Part shown: positions 1 to 12,600 of the stretch, in pieces | Layout: every line of letters starts with the position of its first letter | How positions within the stretch are numbered: the stretch's first letter is position 1 | The notes under the pieces: generated by a model | What the model was told of the DNA's origin: nothing | Databases searched by the model: none | What the model saw: the letters and a program-made list of their open reading frames with translations, nothing else | Translations under genes and position numbers: made by a program | Assembly (NCBI GenBank): GCA_012934845.2 | Contig: WNNJ02002293.1 | Coordinates: 37,226-101,225, forward strand | Origin: Pomphorhynchus laevis | Lineage: Eukaryota > Acanthocephala > Palaeacanthocephala > Echinorhynchida > Pomphorhynchidae | Direction: 5' to 3' | DNA length: 64,000 bases

Positions 1-2460
1 TTGAAAGACTGTATCCCTCAAGCTATCATGTCGAATTCCAGGGTGGCCTCCAAACTGACATGTTAAGGCGTGGAAGCCGAATTTGTCTGCCATCCTAAGG
101 CAGCGTCTGCATCGATAATCACTGTTCCAGAGAGACAACCCTAACCAAAGACGTAGTAGCACAACGAATTCATTTGGTGCCAAGTTCATATGTGTGGCTT
201 TGCTAGGGACGGCCTGTAACCAAGCACACGCGTGTGGGCATGAAACTGCCAATAATCGGGCAGTATTGAAGCGATCGGCATTCTCCAATAGCCTGCTGCG
301 CGACACTTCGTCAATGTGACAAGATAATCCTCGTTGATTTGTTTGCGGATTGCCTACATGTTGCGGAATAATAGATTTAACGAATTCGTACCCAGGGAAA
401 GTTAAAGGGTCAAGATTTAATTGGCTAGCGACAGTGTCTACACTAGACAGGAAGGCTGCCTGAGAGTGTTGGAAGCAGCTTCGAAGGCCCAGTCCTCCCA
501 TCTTCAGCGGTAAGCAAGCTTGCATCCACGCCCACTTATCGGGTTGAATAGAAGTGATATTGCTAAAACACTTCAATATCAAGCGGTCGAACAAACGGAA
601 AAACTCTTCGGCGAAGGCGGGGTCTATAGTGCGCATTAAATGGTTTACCCGTGGAGCGGATGCGCAGCTACGAAGCAGGATGAAAGCAACTTGTGGGTCA
701 GGGAGATTTTCGAGCGAGTCCAGAGTTTGACGCAGGGATGGTAGAACAACATCGACAAGGTATCCCGAACAATGTTCCTTAGACCCGATGGGACTTCCAA
801 GAATTGTAAAGTTTTTTGTGGTGTTGACCAATGTGATCCATAAGCATCTGTTCTTTATCAAGTCGACCTTGTCTTCCCTACCAATTACTTCGGTTTTTTT
901 CCAGTTAATAGACAGTCCAATCGCAGGAAAATTAGCAGCAAGACGAGCCAGAGCCTCGCCCACCGCAATAGGAGTACCGCCGATTATTCCGTCGTCGAGG
1001 TACCACCTATTTAAGCTGACACCTTCAATCTCCGATATCTGGACCACAATCGGATCAATCGCCAGGCAAAATAGAACTGGACCAAGAGGATCTCCTTGTT
1101 GTACCCCTCTTCGAGACTGAAGAGGTTTCAGGCTACCGAACCGAAGGCTTGAGGTAGTGCCGTAGCACCATGATGTCCAACGACTAATTTCTGGAAAATT
1201 CTTATCGATCGCGTTGACGAAGGAATCCCGGTTCAGCGTGTTAAAAGCATTAGCCAAGTCGATTTTAGCCCAAACCCAATTAACATTTTGATCATGAAGT
1301 TGTTGTAGCCGACGTGCTTGATGTACTATCTGTTCCATTCCGTTTGGCGTCGCTACACCGAGCTGGTGCGGATGGAGGGATTCGGCAAATCGCTGTCGAA
1401 GTTTGGAGCAAATACACTTAGCGCAAAGACGACGTAATGTCTCCCCAATGGCAATGGGGCGGATCCCTCCATCTGGTTTGTTCAATGCCATGAGATTAGC
1501 ACCGGCGACAAAGGGCACGAGGTCGTTCGGGAGAGTACCAGCGATCATGTTGTTGACTAGTGATGTTAGGCGTTGAAGCAAAACCCCGTGATCTACCGAC
1601 AGCATATCTCGAATATGTTCTGCCCTCAAACCTAAACAGCCAGGAGAGGAAGAGGGTGGGAATGATGATACTGCGGCCTCAACTATGTCTGAGTCAACCG
1701 ACAAGGGGGTATTCAAAGATGGCTGTCCAGGACTTTGGAGAACATCATGTAAGGGGTGTAGCTCTGTCAGTTTACCGCGTAAAGATTCTGAAAATTCGCA
1801 TGCACTATTCGACGTAAGGCGGCGCATCGCTTTTCCGAAATTGCCATTTCTCGCCAATTCGATGACTTCCATAAATTCATTTTTCTTATCATTAGTTCCT
1901 CTGAATTTCCTGGATGATCGAAGCCCCGAAGAGGAAAGGCAATCACGCTCTCTTCCATTTTCGAATTTGTCTATAAGCGCGTTGATATTAGATCTAGTGT
2001 TGTCTCCGGCATGGTGCCGACCTGAGGAAGTCTGTAGGCATAGCTTCGGAAAGCACAGCAAACGCTCCCAATCGTTGGATGAATTTGAGCACAATGCCTC
2101 TAGAATTAAAGAGGAAAAAACATTGGCAACTCGGCGGCGAAGATTCCAAGGAATGTGCTTGATCGTGTTAACTGGTTCCATCCAAACCCTATGAAGAAGC
2201 TCGAAGGATCTCTTTTGATTTTCGCAGCAGGAACTGTCTATCTTTTCAAACTGAAACGATGTCTTCGAGGTGTTCTCGTTAGCTTCTAAAAACTCAGGTA
2301 TTGTGTCAGTTGATGCGATAACGTTGTGAGAGCTGGCTGTCGGTAGATGTCCTGATCCTGAGCAGCGCAAGTTCACAGGTCCGTGTACCCGAAGATGACC
2401 TGATGCGTTAAGGCGAAACGATCCGCCACAGACTGCGCAACTAGCCGTATTCGCTTGCAT
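1..2460 (-). mobile_element. LINE (REL-type non-LTR retrotransposon) ORF, 5' part, runs off left edge
   Basis: Reading the minus strand from an ATG at 2460-2458, the frame stays open to base 1, about 820 codons with no stop. The N-terminus has a CxxC...H...H zinc-finger-like stretch (CAVCGGSF, then HLRVHG). A central reverse transcriptase follows, with GGIRPIAIGET, the AKIDLANAFN palm motif, QQGDPLGPVLFCLAI and the catalytic WYLDDG (about 1060-980). Near the edge are CRRCLRM, FHALTC and GIRHDSLRD, a C-C-H-C cluster followed by RHD of the kind that precedes the restriction-like endonuclease in R2/NeSL/Utopia-type LINEs. The absence of stops suggests a young or recently active copy. The exact clade is inference from motifs; the endonuclease itself lies outside the window. 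Confidence 0.85.
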
Positions 2461-2705
2461 GTTATCCCAAGCTCGGTTTTGTATTAATTAATTGTAAGCC
2501 GTTGGTTCGAAGCTGATTATGTTTTGCTTGTAAAGTTTGTTTCGTGTGTATATTAATTGTAAGTACTTTAATAATCAATTCTTTGTTTAAGCGTGCGAAG
2601 ATGGAAAATATCTGTTTAAAATATACTCTCCGTTGTATGTTATTTTATTGTATTTACTTTAGATCTCAAACTTTTTTAATTTTATTATTTAAATAAAATT
2701 AAAAA
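2461..2705. other. LINE 5' flank, no gene seen
   Basis: This stretch lies upstream of the LINE ATG on the minus strand. It is moderately AT-rich near 2461-2600 and becomes nearly pure A/T towards 2700. It probably contains the LINE 5' UTR, but I cannot place the element's end. The next recognisable unit, a Penelope-like tail, starts near 2706. Confidence 0.4.
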
Positions 2706-2985
2706 AACCTGATAGCATATCAGTTCCTCCTGATGACCTCTAAATCTTATTCTGATACAACGTCTGTTATTTATTAGTTAATTCATAAAAATGACGTTTA
2801 TTTTAAATTTTATTCTTTATTTTTTATTTTTTATTTTTTATTTTAACTTGATTTAAATTATAGAAAATCTAAAAACAATTATTAATTTTATTAATTAATT
2901 ATTAAATTTTGATTTAGCATTAATTTGTTTTGTTTAGTTTATAATTATATTTAATTCGTAGACTCAGTTAGCTGATTTGATTTAT
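2706..2985 (+). repeat. Penelope-like element tail, truncated copy (PLE sense = plus)
   Basis: It matches the non-coding 3' tail seen behind the Penelope-like ORF at 57.5 kb and many minus-strand copies (18.1, 19.8, 46.8, 47.5, 53.2, 53.6 kb). Shared blocks include CTGATGACCTCTAA, ACGTCTGTTATTTATTAG, TTCATAAAAATGACGTTTA and the end block AGACTCAGTTAGCTGATTTG. This copy begins inside the conserved hairpin, so it keeps only one strand of it. Confidence 0.7.
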
Positions 2986-3520
2986 TCTTATTGGCATGGA
3001 TTTTTTGGTTGAATATGTTTCAATGTTTATAATTGAATTAAATTAATCAATTAATTTAATTTTTAATATTGACTATCAATATTTTTAATATTGGTTATTA
3101 ATAATAATTGGTTTCTAATACTCATTTAGGAAAAAAATAGACTTTGTATTTTTGCTAAAAATTATGTAAAATTAAATGATGTTGATTAATATTTTGGTAA
3201 TACTATATAAATATAATAATATTTATAATATTACAACCTTATTATGAGTAATACTCATAATATTTAATATTATTAGTTTTGCATTTTCGCTTTTATAATT
3301 ATTAAAGGTTTTATATCGAATGTATTCAAATATCAAATACATTCGATAGACATTATGGAACATTAATCGTTTATCTTATAACGATATTTTTTTCAATTTT
3401 ATAAAATTGTTAAAATCGCTTTATAAATTACTTAATATGAACATTAACTGAGCTACGATATTTCATAAATTAAATTGAATAATTTAATTTTCTCAAACTT
3501 ACGCAACTTGTAAAAATTAG
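2986..3520. other. AT-rich stretch upstream of first recognised POLE exon
   Basis: Low-complexity A/T sequence in which no homologous peptide could be recognised. The first POLE exon starts in phase 2, so at least one exon lies upstream, either hidden here or beyond the LINE and outside the window. Confidence 0.4.
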
Positions 3521-3602
3521 AACCGGTTCCGACTCACCTTTTTTCGAAATAAATAATGAAAATCCAGCATTTTTCGTAAGGACTGTTACTAATGCTGATA
3601 AG
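3521..3602 (+). CDS. POLE: POLE exon 1 of window
   Basis: Acceptor AAAATTAG at 3513-3520; donor GTGAGT at 3603. It starts with the last base of a split codon and reads SDSPFFEINNENPAFFVRTV. This stretch has little obvious conservation; it is placed by open frame, splice sites and phase. Confidence 0.6.
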
Positions 3603-6600
3603 GTGAGTTTTGATGGAAAATAATTGTGTACATTTACTACTTATATTTAACCAAAGGCTATGAAATTATGTTCAAATGTTCTCACAGAAATAATATCTTG
3701 CTCAAAAAGTGAAAATAGGCGTAAACAAGTTATATTGCTTCTGAATTCTAACCTTACGCGAGAATACTTAAGGCAACAACTTTCTATACTGCGCGTCGTA
3801 CCAATCGTTACATTACAATCTCATGATAGGTTTGTTGCTAAATTATTAATTTTTACTTTAATAATTCATATGAATATTTAATTTTTCCTTATCAAAACAG
3901 GGATGATCTTTACTCTTCTACTGAATGGCAAAGAGTCGCTTGCCGCCATTACATGTTTGCGTTATTGTCATCTAAAATGAGCTATTTAAATGTGCTTGAG
4001 CAAGCCAGATACTTCGGTGTACCGATCGGAAATTTGCCTAAGGAGTCGCTTTTATTTGGAATTGATGTTTTCTTTGCTAGACATCTTCAACTTGCCGGTC
4101 ATTGCTTGTGGACAAATGTAAATGGAGTGTTAGATATTGGTGGAAAACAGTACACTGACTCTAGGTTATTTGATTGTTGTTCTATGAGTTGCAGTTGTAG
4201 TTCCTAATTTTAGAAATAAATCAAGTACAATAACAGAAAATGATCATTTTCTACATAGTTTCAGCTATAACGAAGCAGACTTCTATACTAGCAACTGTGC
4301 TCAACTGCAAGTAAAATATTTAACAGTTGCAGCCTTAATAAATTCGGACCGAGTCAACATATTGGATGGTATGTATCAATATATTTAAATTACATTATTT
4401 CTTTGTTTTTTGTTTGAACAACATAAATTTGCATGGGTGGTTTTCCTACTAGTATGGGTTGATTACATCACCAATTATAGTTACCAAAATATAAATTATA
4501 ATAAACAAAATATCCAAATTCTACTTTTTACAGATATATCTACTTCTTATAAGAGATGTAATTATAAAAATTAAAAACAGAAAATCAAAATTCTTATCGC
4601 TGAAATAAATCTTTGCTTCGATATTTTCTACTCGTTTCCTCGACATTTTTTCGACAATGTTTTAACCTTTTAAAATGTGATGTTTATTTCAAATAACCTA
4701 ATTTTACCTAATTTATTATTAATATTATTTATTATTATGTATAATATAATAATAAATAATTTAATTATATTTGTTACTGATATATCATTATATATCTATC
4801 TATATTGTTTAATAAGTTTTGCACACCATATTAACTCACCATCAATCGATTGTTTTGTTTTCATAATTTAGCAAATATTTAAGTATTTTAATCAGTATTT
4901 TTTGCTTTTTTTGGAATATTTATTAAATAATTTTAAAAATATTTAACAAACAGTTTTTTCTTCATTTGACTTCTATCACAATTTAATAATTCAATACTTA
5001 ATTCAATACCTAATAATTCAATTCACGAGAGACATATTTATCTAATATGCATATGAACATAAATATTTGGTTTTCATTCGAATGTATTTCTATCAGATAA
5101 CATGAATATGCTAACATATTCATGTTAGCATATTCATATTCAGAAAATTACTGGGAAAATTTTATTTGATATTGCGCGAACCTCTGTTAGCACCTTCAGA
5201 AAATTTAGCAAAGGAAGGTTGAGAGAAGAAAGGGTTTAAAAGTTACAAAGCGGACAGAAATGAGAAGATGACGAAATTGAACACGACAATAAATGGTAGG
5301 CAATTTGAGAGAAGCAAGATGTTGGGATGTATAGATAGAAACGATATGAGAATCATACAAGACAGAAAAAAGATTGATTTAGGAATTTGACGGACCTTGC
5401 GGAGAATCAATGTAGATGAGCGTACTTTATCTCTAACGAAAGGTTTCAGTGAAAGTCGGTTGTCAAAATTGAAGCCTAGGTAAACGAAATTATCAACGAT
5501 AGGAAGAATTACAGAATTTAATGATACGGAGAGAGGTTCTAAGCCGAAAAATAAAGAAGAAATAAATATATAATAAATAATATTTGTCTAATAATATTAA
5601 TAATAATAGAGAGTGAACCCGCTTAATAATCGGGTGCCCCTACATCTTTCGACAACGCGACCTTGTGATAGAGACCTTGACCAAGAGAGATTGCATGCTC
5701 GAGTTTTGAATCCCGTACATAGAGTTTGCAATGCACACGCCTCTACCATTCGGCCACGGTGTACCGAAGTTTATATTTTGACTGCTATTGTTGTCATCTT
5801 AGAAACAAACATCGCAATTAGATAATCAGAAATAATATTTAGGAATTCTTAATTTTAATTCCGCATTTACGTTGAATGGATCCAGCACAAACAATGAATT
5901 TATTCATTTCTATCTTTAATTTGTATTAAACATTTATGGATTTCAATGGAAGCAAAACTTTATAAGTTTTGTTTTATAGTTTTCTTTATTAACGGATGCC
6001 ATTAAAAAATTGAATCTATTAAAATATAATAGGTGAACGTATATTTTAAATAGTTGATCTATTTATTAATAAAAAATTATTTGAGCTGGATCAAAGAAAG
6101 GAAACTTTTATTTGTACTTTAAATAAAGGTAATTTTACCTGTTCCTTGCGTTCCCAAAATGTATAACCTAAATATATAACTTAAATGTATAACCTTTAAA
6201 TTTATTGAATCTTGGTAAGCCCAACATTGTTGGATATCTAACATTGTTTTGAATCATTTATTTTCTCAAATATTAATAGCCACTTGATGTTGTTATTAGT
6301 AAACACATTGAGGTTAACAATAACCCCAAATGACTTTTGGCAGTTCACTGAAATGCTGAGTGGCTACAAAATTTAATTTTAGAATGAAATAAAACGCATC
6401 CACATGAATATAACGGATTGTGTATCATGTAAAGGTTAAGATTAGAACAAAGTTTTATAATAGAATCATGAAATGAGTCATGGATACTTTTACTGGTAGT
6501 GAGCTTTTTCTACGCTAATCTTGATGATGTTATCGCCACCCTCGCAAGGATAACCACAATAAGGATGTTCATATGTCGAAATTAAAGATCATTAAAATTA

Positions 6601-9600
6601 AATGACCAAGTCCTAAAAAGTGTTACCAGATAAGCTTTTTAATGCTAGGGAACTTATATTGTAACAAATTAACGCATTTCTACGCTTTCAAGGAGTTGAA
6701 TACGCAGTCAGTTTCGATAAACGTGCTGCCGAATCAATTGACGATATGATATTGAGCGATCAGAAAGCATCTAATAACGTTCAAGATGACCATGCATACT
6801 ATGATGATAGTAGTTCTTGCACTAACGCGATTAGGTACTTTGTTCTTTAGATTTAATTTTTTTAATAATTTATAGGATTTTACGATCCACTGTGGCATGT
6901 TGGATCAAGGATTTGTCTGCTCACCAAAACCAGATTGCCGAAATGTTACTACTTAGTTTTAATAGATGGTTAACGTGCTCGTCCACCGTACTTTTCGATC
7001 CCCTTGTCAAAGATTCCATCGAATTAGCAAAGAAGAAACTGTTCAACTTGGTAAACTAATTGCTGAAACGTGATATTTAAAGAGCTGATAACAAATTTTA
7101 ATATTTTTAAAATATTAGAAAATGTTTATGAATTGTATTTTTACGTAGCCATACAAAAGGCAGAAAATGCTTCGGTGGTACAAGATAAGGATATTTCTCG
7201 TATTTTAATATTAATAATTATTGAAAGTGAAATTTGATTTTAAAAGTGAAACATTTTCTCTAGTTATCTACTAGTTCATGTGATTAAACATGTGATGCTA
7301 CAGCACCCCATGTTTTTATATTACAGTTGCTCTCTTGCATTGACGTCGATGATTGATACTGTAATCTTTAATTTGAGCTATTGATATTATAATGTAAAAA
7401 CATGATATTATTTTCTATTTTCACTTGATATAAATTTTAAAATCTTTAAATCGTATGTAACAATTATTTATTATTTATAATTATTGAAATTATTATAATT
7501 ATTTATAATTATTAATCAATAATTATTAAAATTATTGATTGATTTTTTACTCTAAATTTGAATTTTACATTCAAACACATAACGTTAGTTTAATATATAA
7601 ACAAAACAGGCTTACGACCTGAACTTTCAAGTTTTTAAACAATTAGTTTTAATCATTAATCTATTAAATTGCTGATATATTGACTGCGTTTAAATAACAG
7701 TTTTTTACAATTATTACATTAGATTACAAATTAAAACAAGTTTAATTTACAATTTATAATTAAATATTAATTATAAATTAATGAATAACAATTTTAAATA
7801 ATTACAAATTAATATTTGTTTTATGTATTCAAACCTCATCGGTTTTAGATTATTGCAGAATTGGAATCTTTGGGCGCCAGTGTCATTTATGCAGATTCCA
7901 GCGAATGCTGTGTAATCAACGTTAAAAGGCATTTTTCGTCAGTTGATCAACTTCAATCGTTTGTCCTTAATTGCCTGATTAATGCCACTGTTCAGCGCTC
8001 AGATCTGTTAAAATTTGTCTTCATATATCCTTCAAAATACTGGCAAATGTTGCTTTGGTACGACAAGGTAAACTGTTGCTCTTTTAGAAAATAGCAATAA
8101 AATATAAATATTTTAATATTTTTTAGGGTAACTATTGCGGTGTTAGTTTTGAGTCAGCATTGACTGATTGTTCTTCATTCAAGTTAGCAGAAAATAGCCT
8201 TATTTCCCAGCATCGAGAATATGCGGTAATATTTACTTAAAGTTGCTTACAATTTTGTTAACGTAAATTGTTATCAATTTATTGTCATAAATCGTTATTG
8301 TTAACGTAAATTGTAAATTGTTAAATTGTTAATTTGTTACATTAATTGTTAATGTAAATTGCTTATGTAAATTTATGTTTTTAATTGTTTATTTATGAAC
8401 AGCTTTTATACTTTTATTTTATTGAATAAAATAAAAGAACATTTATTTATTGTTTATAAATTTTATTTTTTGGGCATTTAATTTATTTTTATTTACTTTA
8501 AGTTGTTAAAGTTGTTTTTTATTTTTTTTAAATTAAAAATTAATTTTTTAATTTTTCATTTTTTTAGTATTCTCTTATTTTTTATTACAACAAAAATATT
8601 AAGTTTTATTAACATGAAGTTGTTTAATGGATATCAAATTTCATACTTAAATCATCAAAATGATGAATTTCAACTCTTATTAGATGTCTTTTAACTTTAC
8701 TTAATAATATCAAAATATTATTAAAGATGATAATCATCTTTAAGACTGACCCCAATTGATCAGTTGCGATGGATATTTTTCCACATGCAGTTACGGTACA
8801 GTTATGACCCAATGATAATGTCATAAATTCTGTTAGAGATAAAACTTTAATAGAAAGATGGATAAAATAATTCTTAATTTACAACACTACGATACTTAGA
8901 CCATCAAATCTCCTTTAAACTTTTTAAATCTGTAGCATAAATTGTTTTTGTTTATTTTCGTAAACAAATCTTTTGTTTACGAATCTCCTTTAAAGGAGAC
9001 AAATCTCCTTTAAATTTTTTAAATCTGTAACATAAATTGTTTTTGTTAATTTTCGTGAACAAATCTTTTGTTCAAGTAGTTGTGCAATGATCTTTTAGTC
9101 TCGATGTGACAGTAAATAGTTTTAAATAGCCGCAACATAAAATGATTGATGACTAAACATTTTCGTAGCTATTTCAATGATTTTGGTTCATTTGCTCATG
9201 TAATATAAGCAATGATTTTATACCGATGTTTTGTGAAATCCACAGAAAACTTCAAATTAACAAACACCACTAGTTCCATTATATTTAAATACAAAATTCA
9301 TTCATATTTTAAAAGGGATAACTTATTCATATTTAGGTGTATATTTACAATAAATTATTAGAAATAATCAGTCCTTTTAAATTTGCTTTATAAATATAAT
9401 GTTTTTATACTAAAATTGGAATGTAGAAGTTTTTATATGAAATATGATTGCTTCGTTATTTCAAGTTTGCACTAGTGCGTCGTTTTTGACACTTTGTCCT
9501 TTAAATATTAAGAATAGAATAAATATATAGAAAGATAGGGTTTATCACTAATAGTAGAAACATAAAACGTTTTTAATCTTTATGCTAATTGATGTGTTTA

Positions 9601-12600
9601 TTTAGATTGACTCTCAGTTTGCAATGTTCTATCGCCAGATAAATAAGGTTCAACAACTCGTTAAGGTATATATTAATATCTTTTATGAATATTTTTATTA
9701 CATTTTTTATTCTATTAATATCTTTTTAATGTGGTTTGCAGCAGCGATACAGAAATCAATGTTTACCAAAATATTTTAGAAATTTATAAATTGTGAATTT
9801 TAATAAAAATGTAACTTCAATCTGTAATGTATTAGTCACTACTTGATTTTCGTATACAATAAAATTATAAATTATAAACTTTAAATGCCTTTTAAGTAGA
9901 ACTTTTCTAGTTAAAAAAACATTTGACAATAAATGAAAAATAATATTTAATAAATATTAAATTGATAATTATTTAATTATAAATTAAAGATGATTAGATA
10001 ATTTAGTTGATATATTAATTGCAATATGCTGAAAATTTTGATTACAAATGACGTTGTGACTTTATAAATACTATTGATTAGTTTAATAAATATATTTATA
10101 GAAAAATGTATTTTAATTCATAAATTAATGAATATAAAAATGTTTTTATTATAAAAAAATTACTTTGATGTACGTAAATGAATAAACATTATACCTTTGA
10201 GTTATTTTTTGCTTTATTTCTTTGATATTTTACAAAACGTAAAGCATTCGCTATCAGTATTTTTATTTGTATATTTAGTAATCGCAATTATTAATCAGAT
10301 TAGCTAACGGGGTCTACATATCTCATTAATAATTATGGCTGATTATTAATAATTATCTCATTATTAATAATCAAGTAATAAATAATAAATAATTATATAA
10401 AATTATATGCTTTCTCCTTACAGCAGAAAGCATAGATTCGAACTCAGGATGAATGTATCACGATTCAACACTCCATCTCTAGGCTGGCTACTTCAGTAGG
10501 AGTCGAAGCGTGAAATGTAGGTTTGAGTCAGCAGCTGATGAGATATATCCAGGCTGATTAATAGCGTATCGCAGTATCAAGAATAGGAACAATACATGTG
10601 AGGATAATGTTGTGCCCCAATTAGAAGAATTTCAGCTCACATATGTAATCAAGTTTTATTAATTAATTTTTTCAATCGATCAGAAGTGTAAAAGCTAGGT
10701 ATAAAAATCTCTTTTTTCAAAAGCAAATTTTGCGTTGATTGCAAATCTCTCGCTTGTTCATAATTGTGTACGCTGATAGGGATCCAGACTTGATAAAAAC
10801 ATGTATCATTATGTCTTTGCCCTTTTTTCAAGGAGGAATTCTCCCTTGCGACGATTTAAAATCTTTAAATCACTAGTTGTCTTTTGTAGTGAAATGTATT
10901 ACATTTAATATATTGCAATTTAAAATACAATATGCAATTGCTAGTACAAATCATTTACGCTGTCTAAATAGTGTCAATTATATGTCCAGATATTGAAATA
11001 GCTTTATAAATATTTTAATGAATGTAGAAATATTTATTAAAATAAATAATTAAACTTTAATGTTTTTAAAATATTTCACATTACAACCAAAAGTAATAGA
11101 AATATTTCTTTATCAATTTTATAATTAAAATAAATAATAAAACTGCACTATTTTTATAATATTTCACATTATACAGTATTTCGTATTTTTTTGTAATGGA
11201 AGATTAAACACAGACACGCTATCTACATTAGTTTTTACTCTATAAGGCGTGTCTAATTTTAGTCCTCTACTAAGAAAAACCTGGTAATGTTTGTATGAAA
11301 TATTTTCAACAATGAATTTGTTTCTACGGTACAAATGTACATTTTTAACTTTACGTAATTCACCTCTCACATGACTCATAAAATCCATATATATCCAATA
11401 GATACTTTTCCTAGTTTTATTGCTCTAATTATCAGTAGTTTCAAATTTTAAGTTAAATTTTAAGCTATCGTTTTGCGTCTTTGCATAATATTAGAATTAA
11501 TAAATGATAGTTATAATAGATGAACTTACAATCTCATCATTTTTTAACAAATGCATCTTGTTGCGTCAGTACTGACTTTCACTGATTTATCTTCAGTTGA
11601 GTGAGGATCGAAGGGATCTAATTATATAGATGATTGATAAGCGTGATGCGAACTCAAATGATAATTACCGGATCAGCAGAACTCTTATTATGCATTATGA
11701 TGCTCGATAGAGCTAAGAATTGTAGGATAGTTCAATAATTTTGACTTTGGCATACACTCCGAAACATTTTGCACTGAAGATACGGCTATTCGAGGTTATG
11801 TACCTTAATATGTAATTGTGAAGGTACCTCGATAGATTGCCTAACAATTTTGTGAAATGGAAGATTAAGCATTAATCATTTAATGAATAAATAATGAATA
11901 TATTGAATATATTCATTATATTCATTATAATGAATATATTCGTTATATTTATTATAATGAATATATATTATATTCATTATCAATTTTATTATTTAAATGG
12001 ATAATTAAACTTAACTAATTTTAAAATATTTTATAATATAAGCAGATAATTATATAACATATTTATTTAATATATCTCCAAATAAAAACAAAGTTATTGA
12101 TTTTTACAAACATGTGTTTTGATTCTTACAAAATACGTTTGTTTTGTAAGACATACAATATGTTTTGAAATTATTAATTAAAAAGATATTTATTAATCTA
12201 TAGAAAGTTATGTGTAAGCTTCTCAATAGAAACGGCTATTTTTTCAAGTTATCTATTGATATTTGTCCATAGAGACAAAATATAAATCCAACTGATTCAA
12301 AAAATATCGTAACGATACTATCGAATCGAGTTAATAGTTTCTTCAATTTTATTTCAGGACATGGATTTACATACATTCACTCTATTTCATGTATTATAAT
12401 GTTGTACCGCTCTGCTATCCGGCTACCGTCTTAATTTGTATTGTTCTACTGCCTCTTGCGTTTCGGATCATTTGTTGACTTGAAGGCCTCGAATTTTATG
12501 TAATAATCATCCTCGTGATGATCCCTTTTTAAATCTTATACAACGTGTCTGAACCTTTTTTGTTTGACCTTCTTATAGAGGATCAAAACGCGGAAGCTAG

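Noticed and set aside
1685-2194. 169-codon plus-strand ORF
   Set aside because: Shadow of the long minus-strand LINE ORF, which carries all recognisable motifs.
2715-2760. Hammerhead ribozyme at the CTGATGA motif of the PLE tail
   Set aside because: CTGATGA is conserved in several copies and a GAAA stands nearby (upstream in PLE sense), but no arrangement (type I, II or III) gives a stem II joining CTGATGA and GAAA plus a cleavage triplet in the right place.
5610-5770. Functional tRNA gene
   Set aside because: A and B boxes are recognisable, but the B box is degenerate and a matching acceptor stem and clean anticodon arm cannot be drawn.
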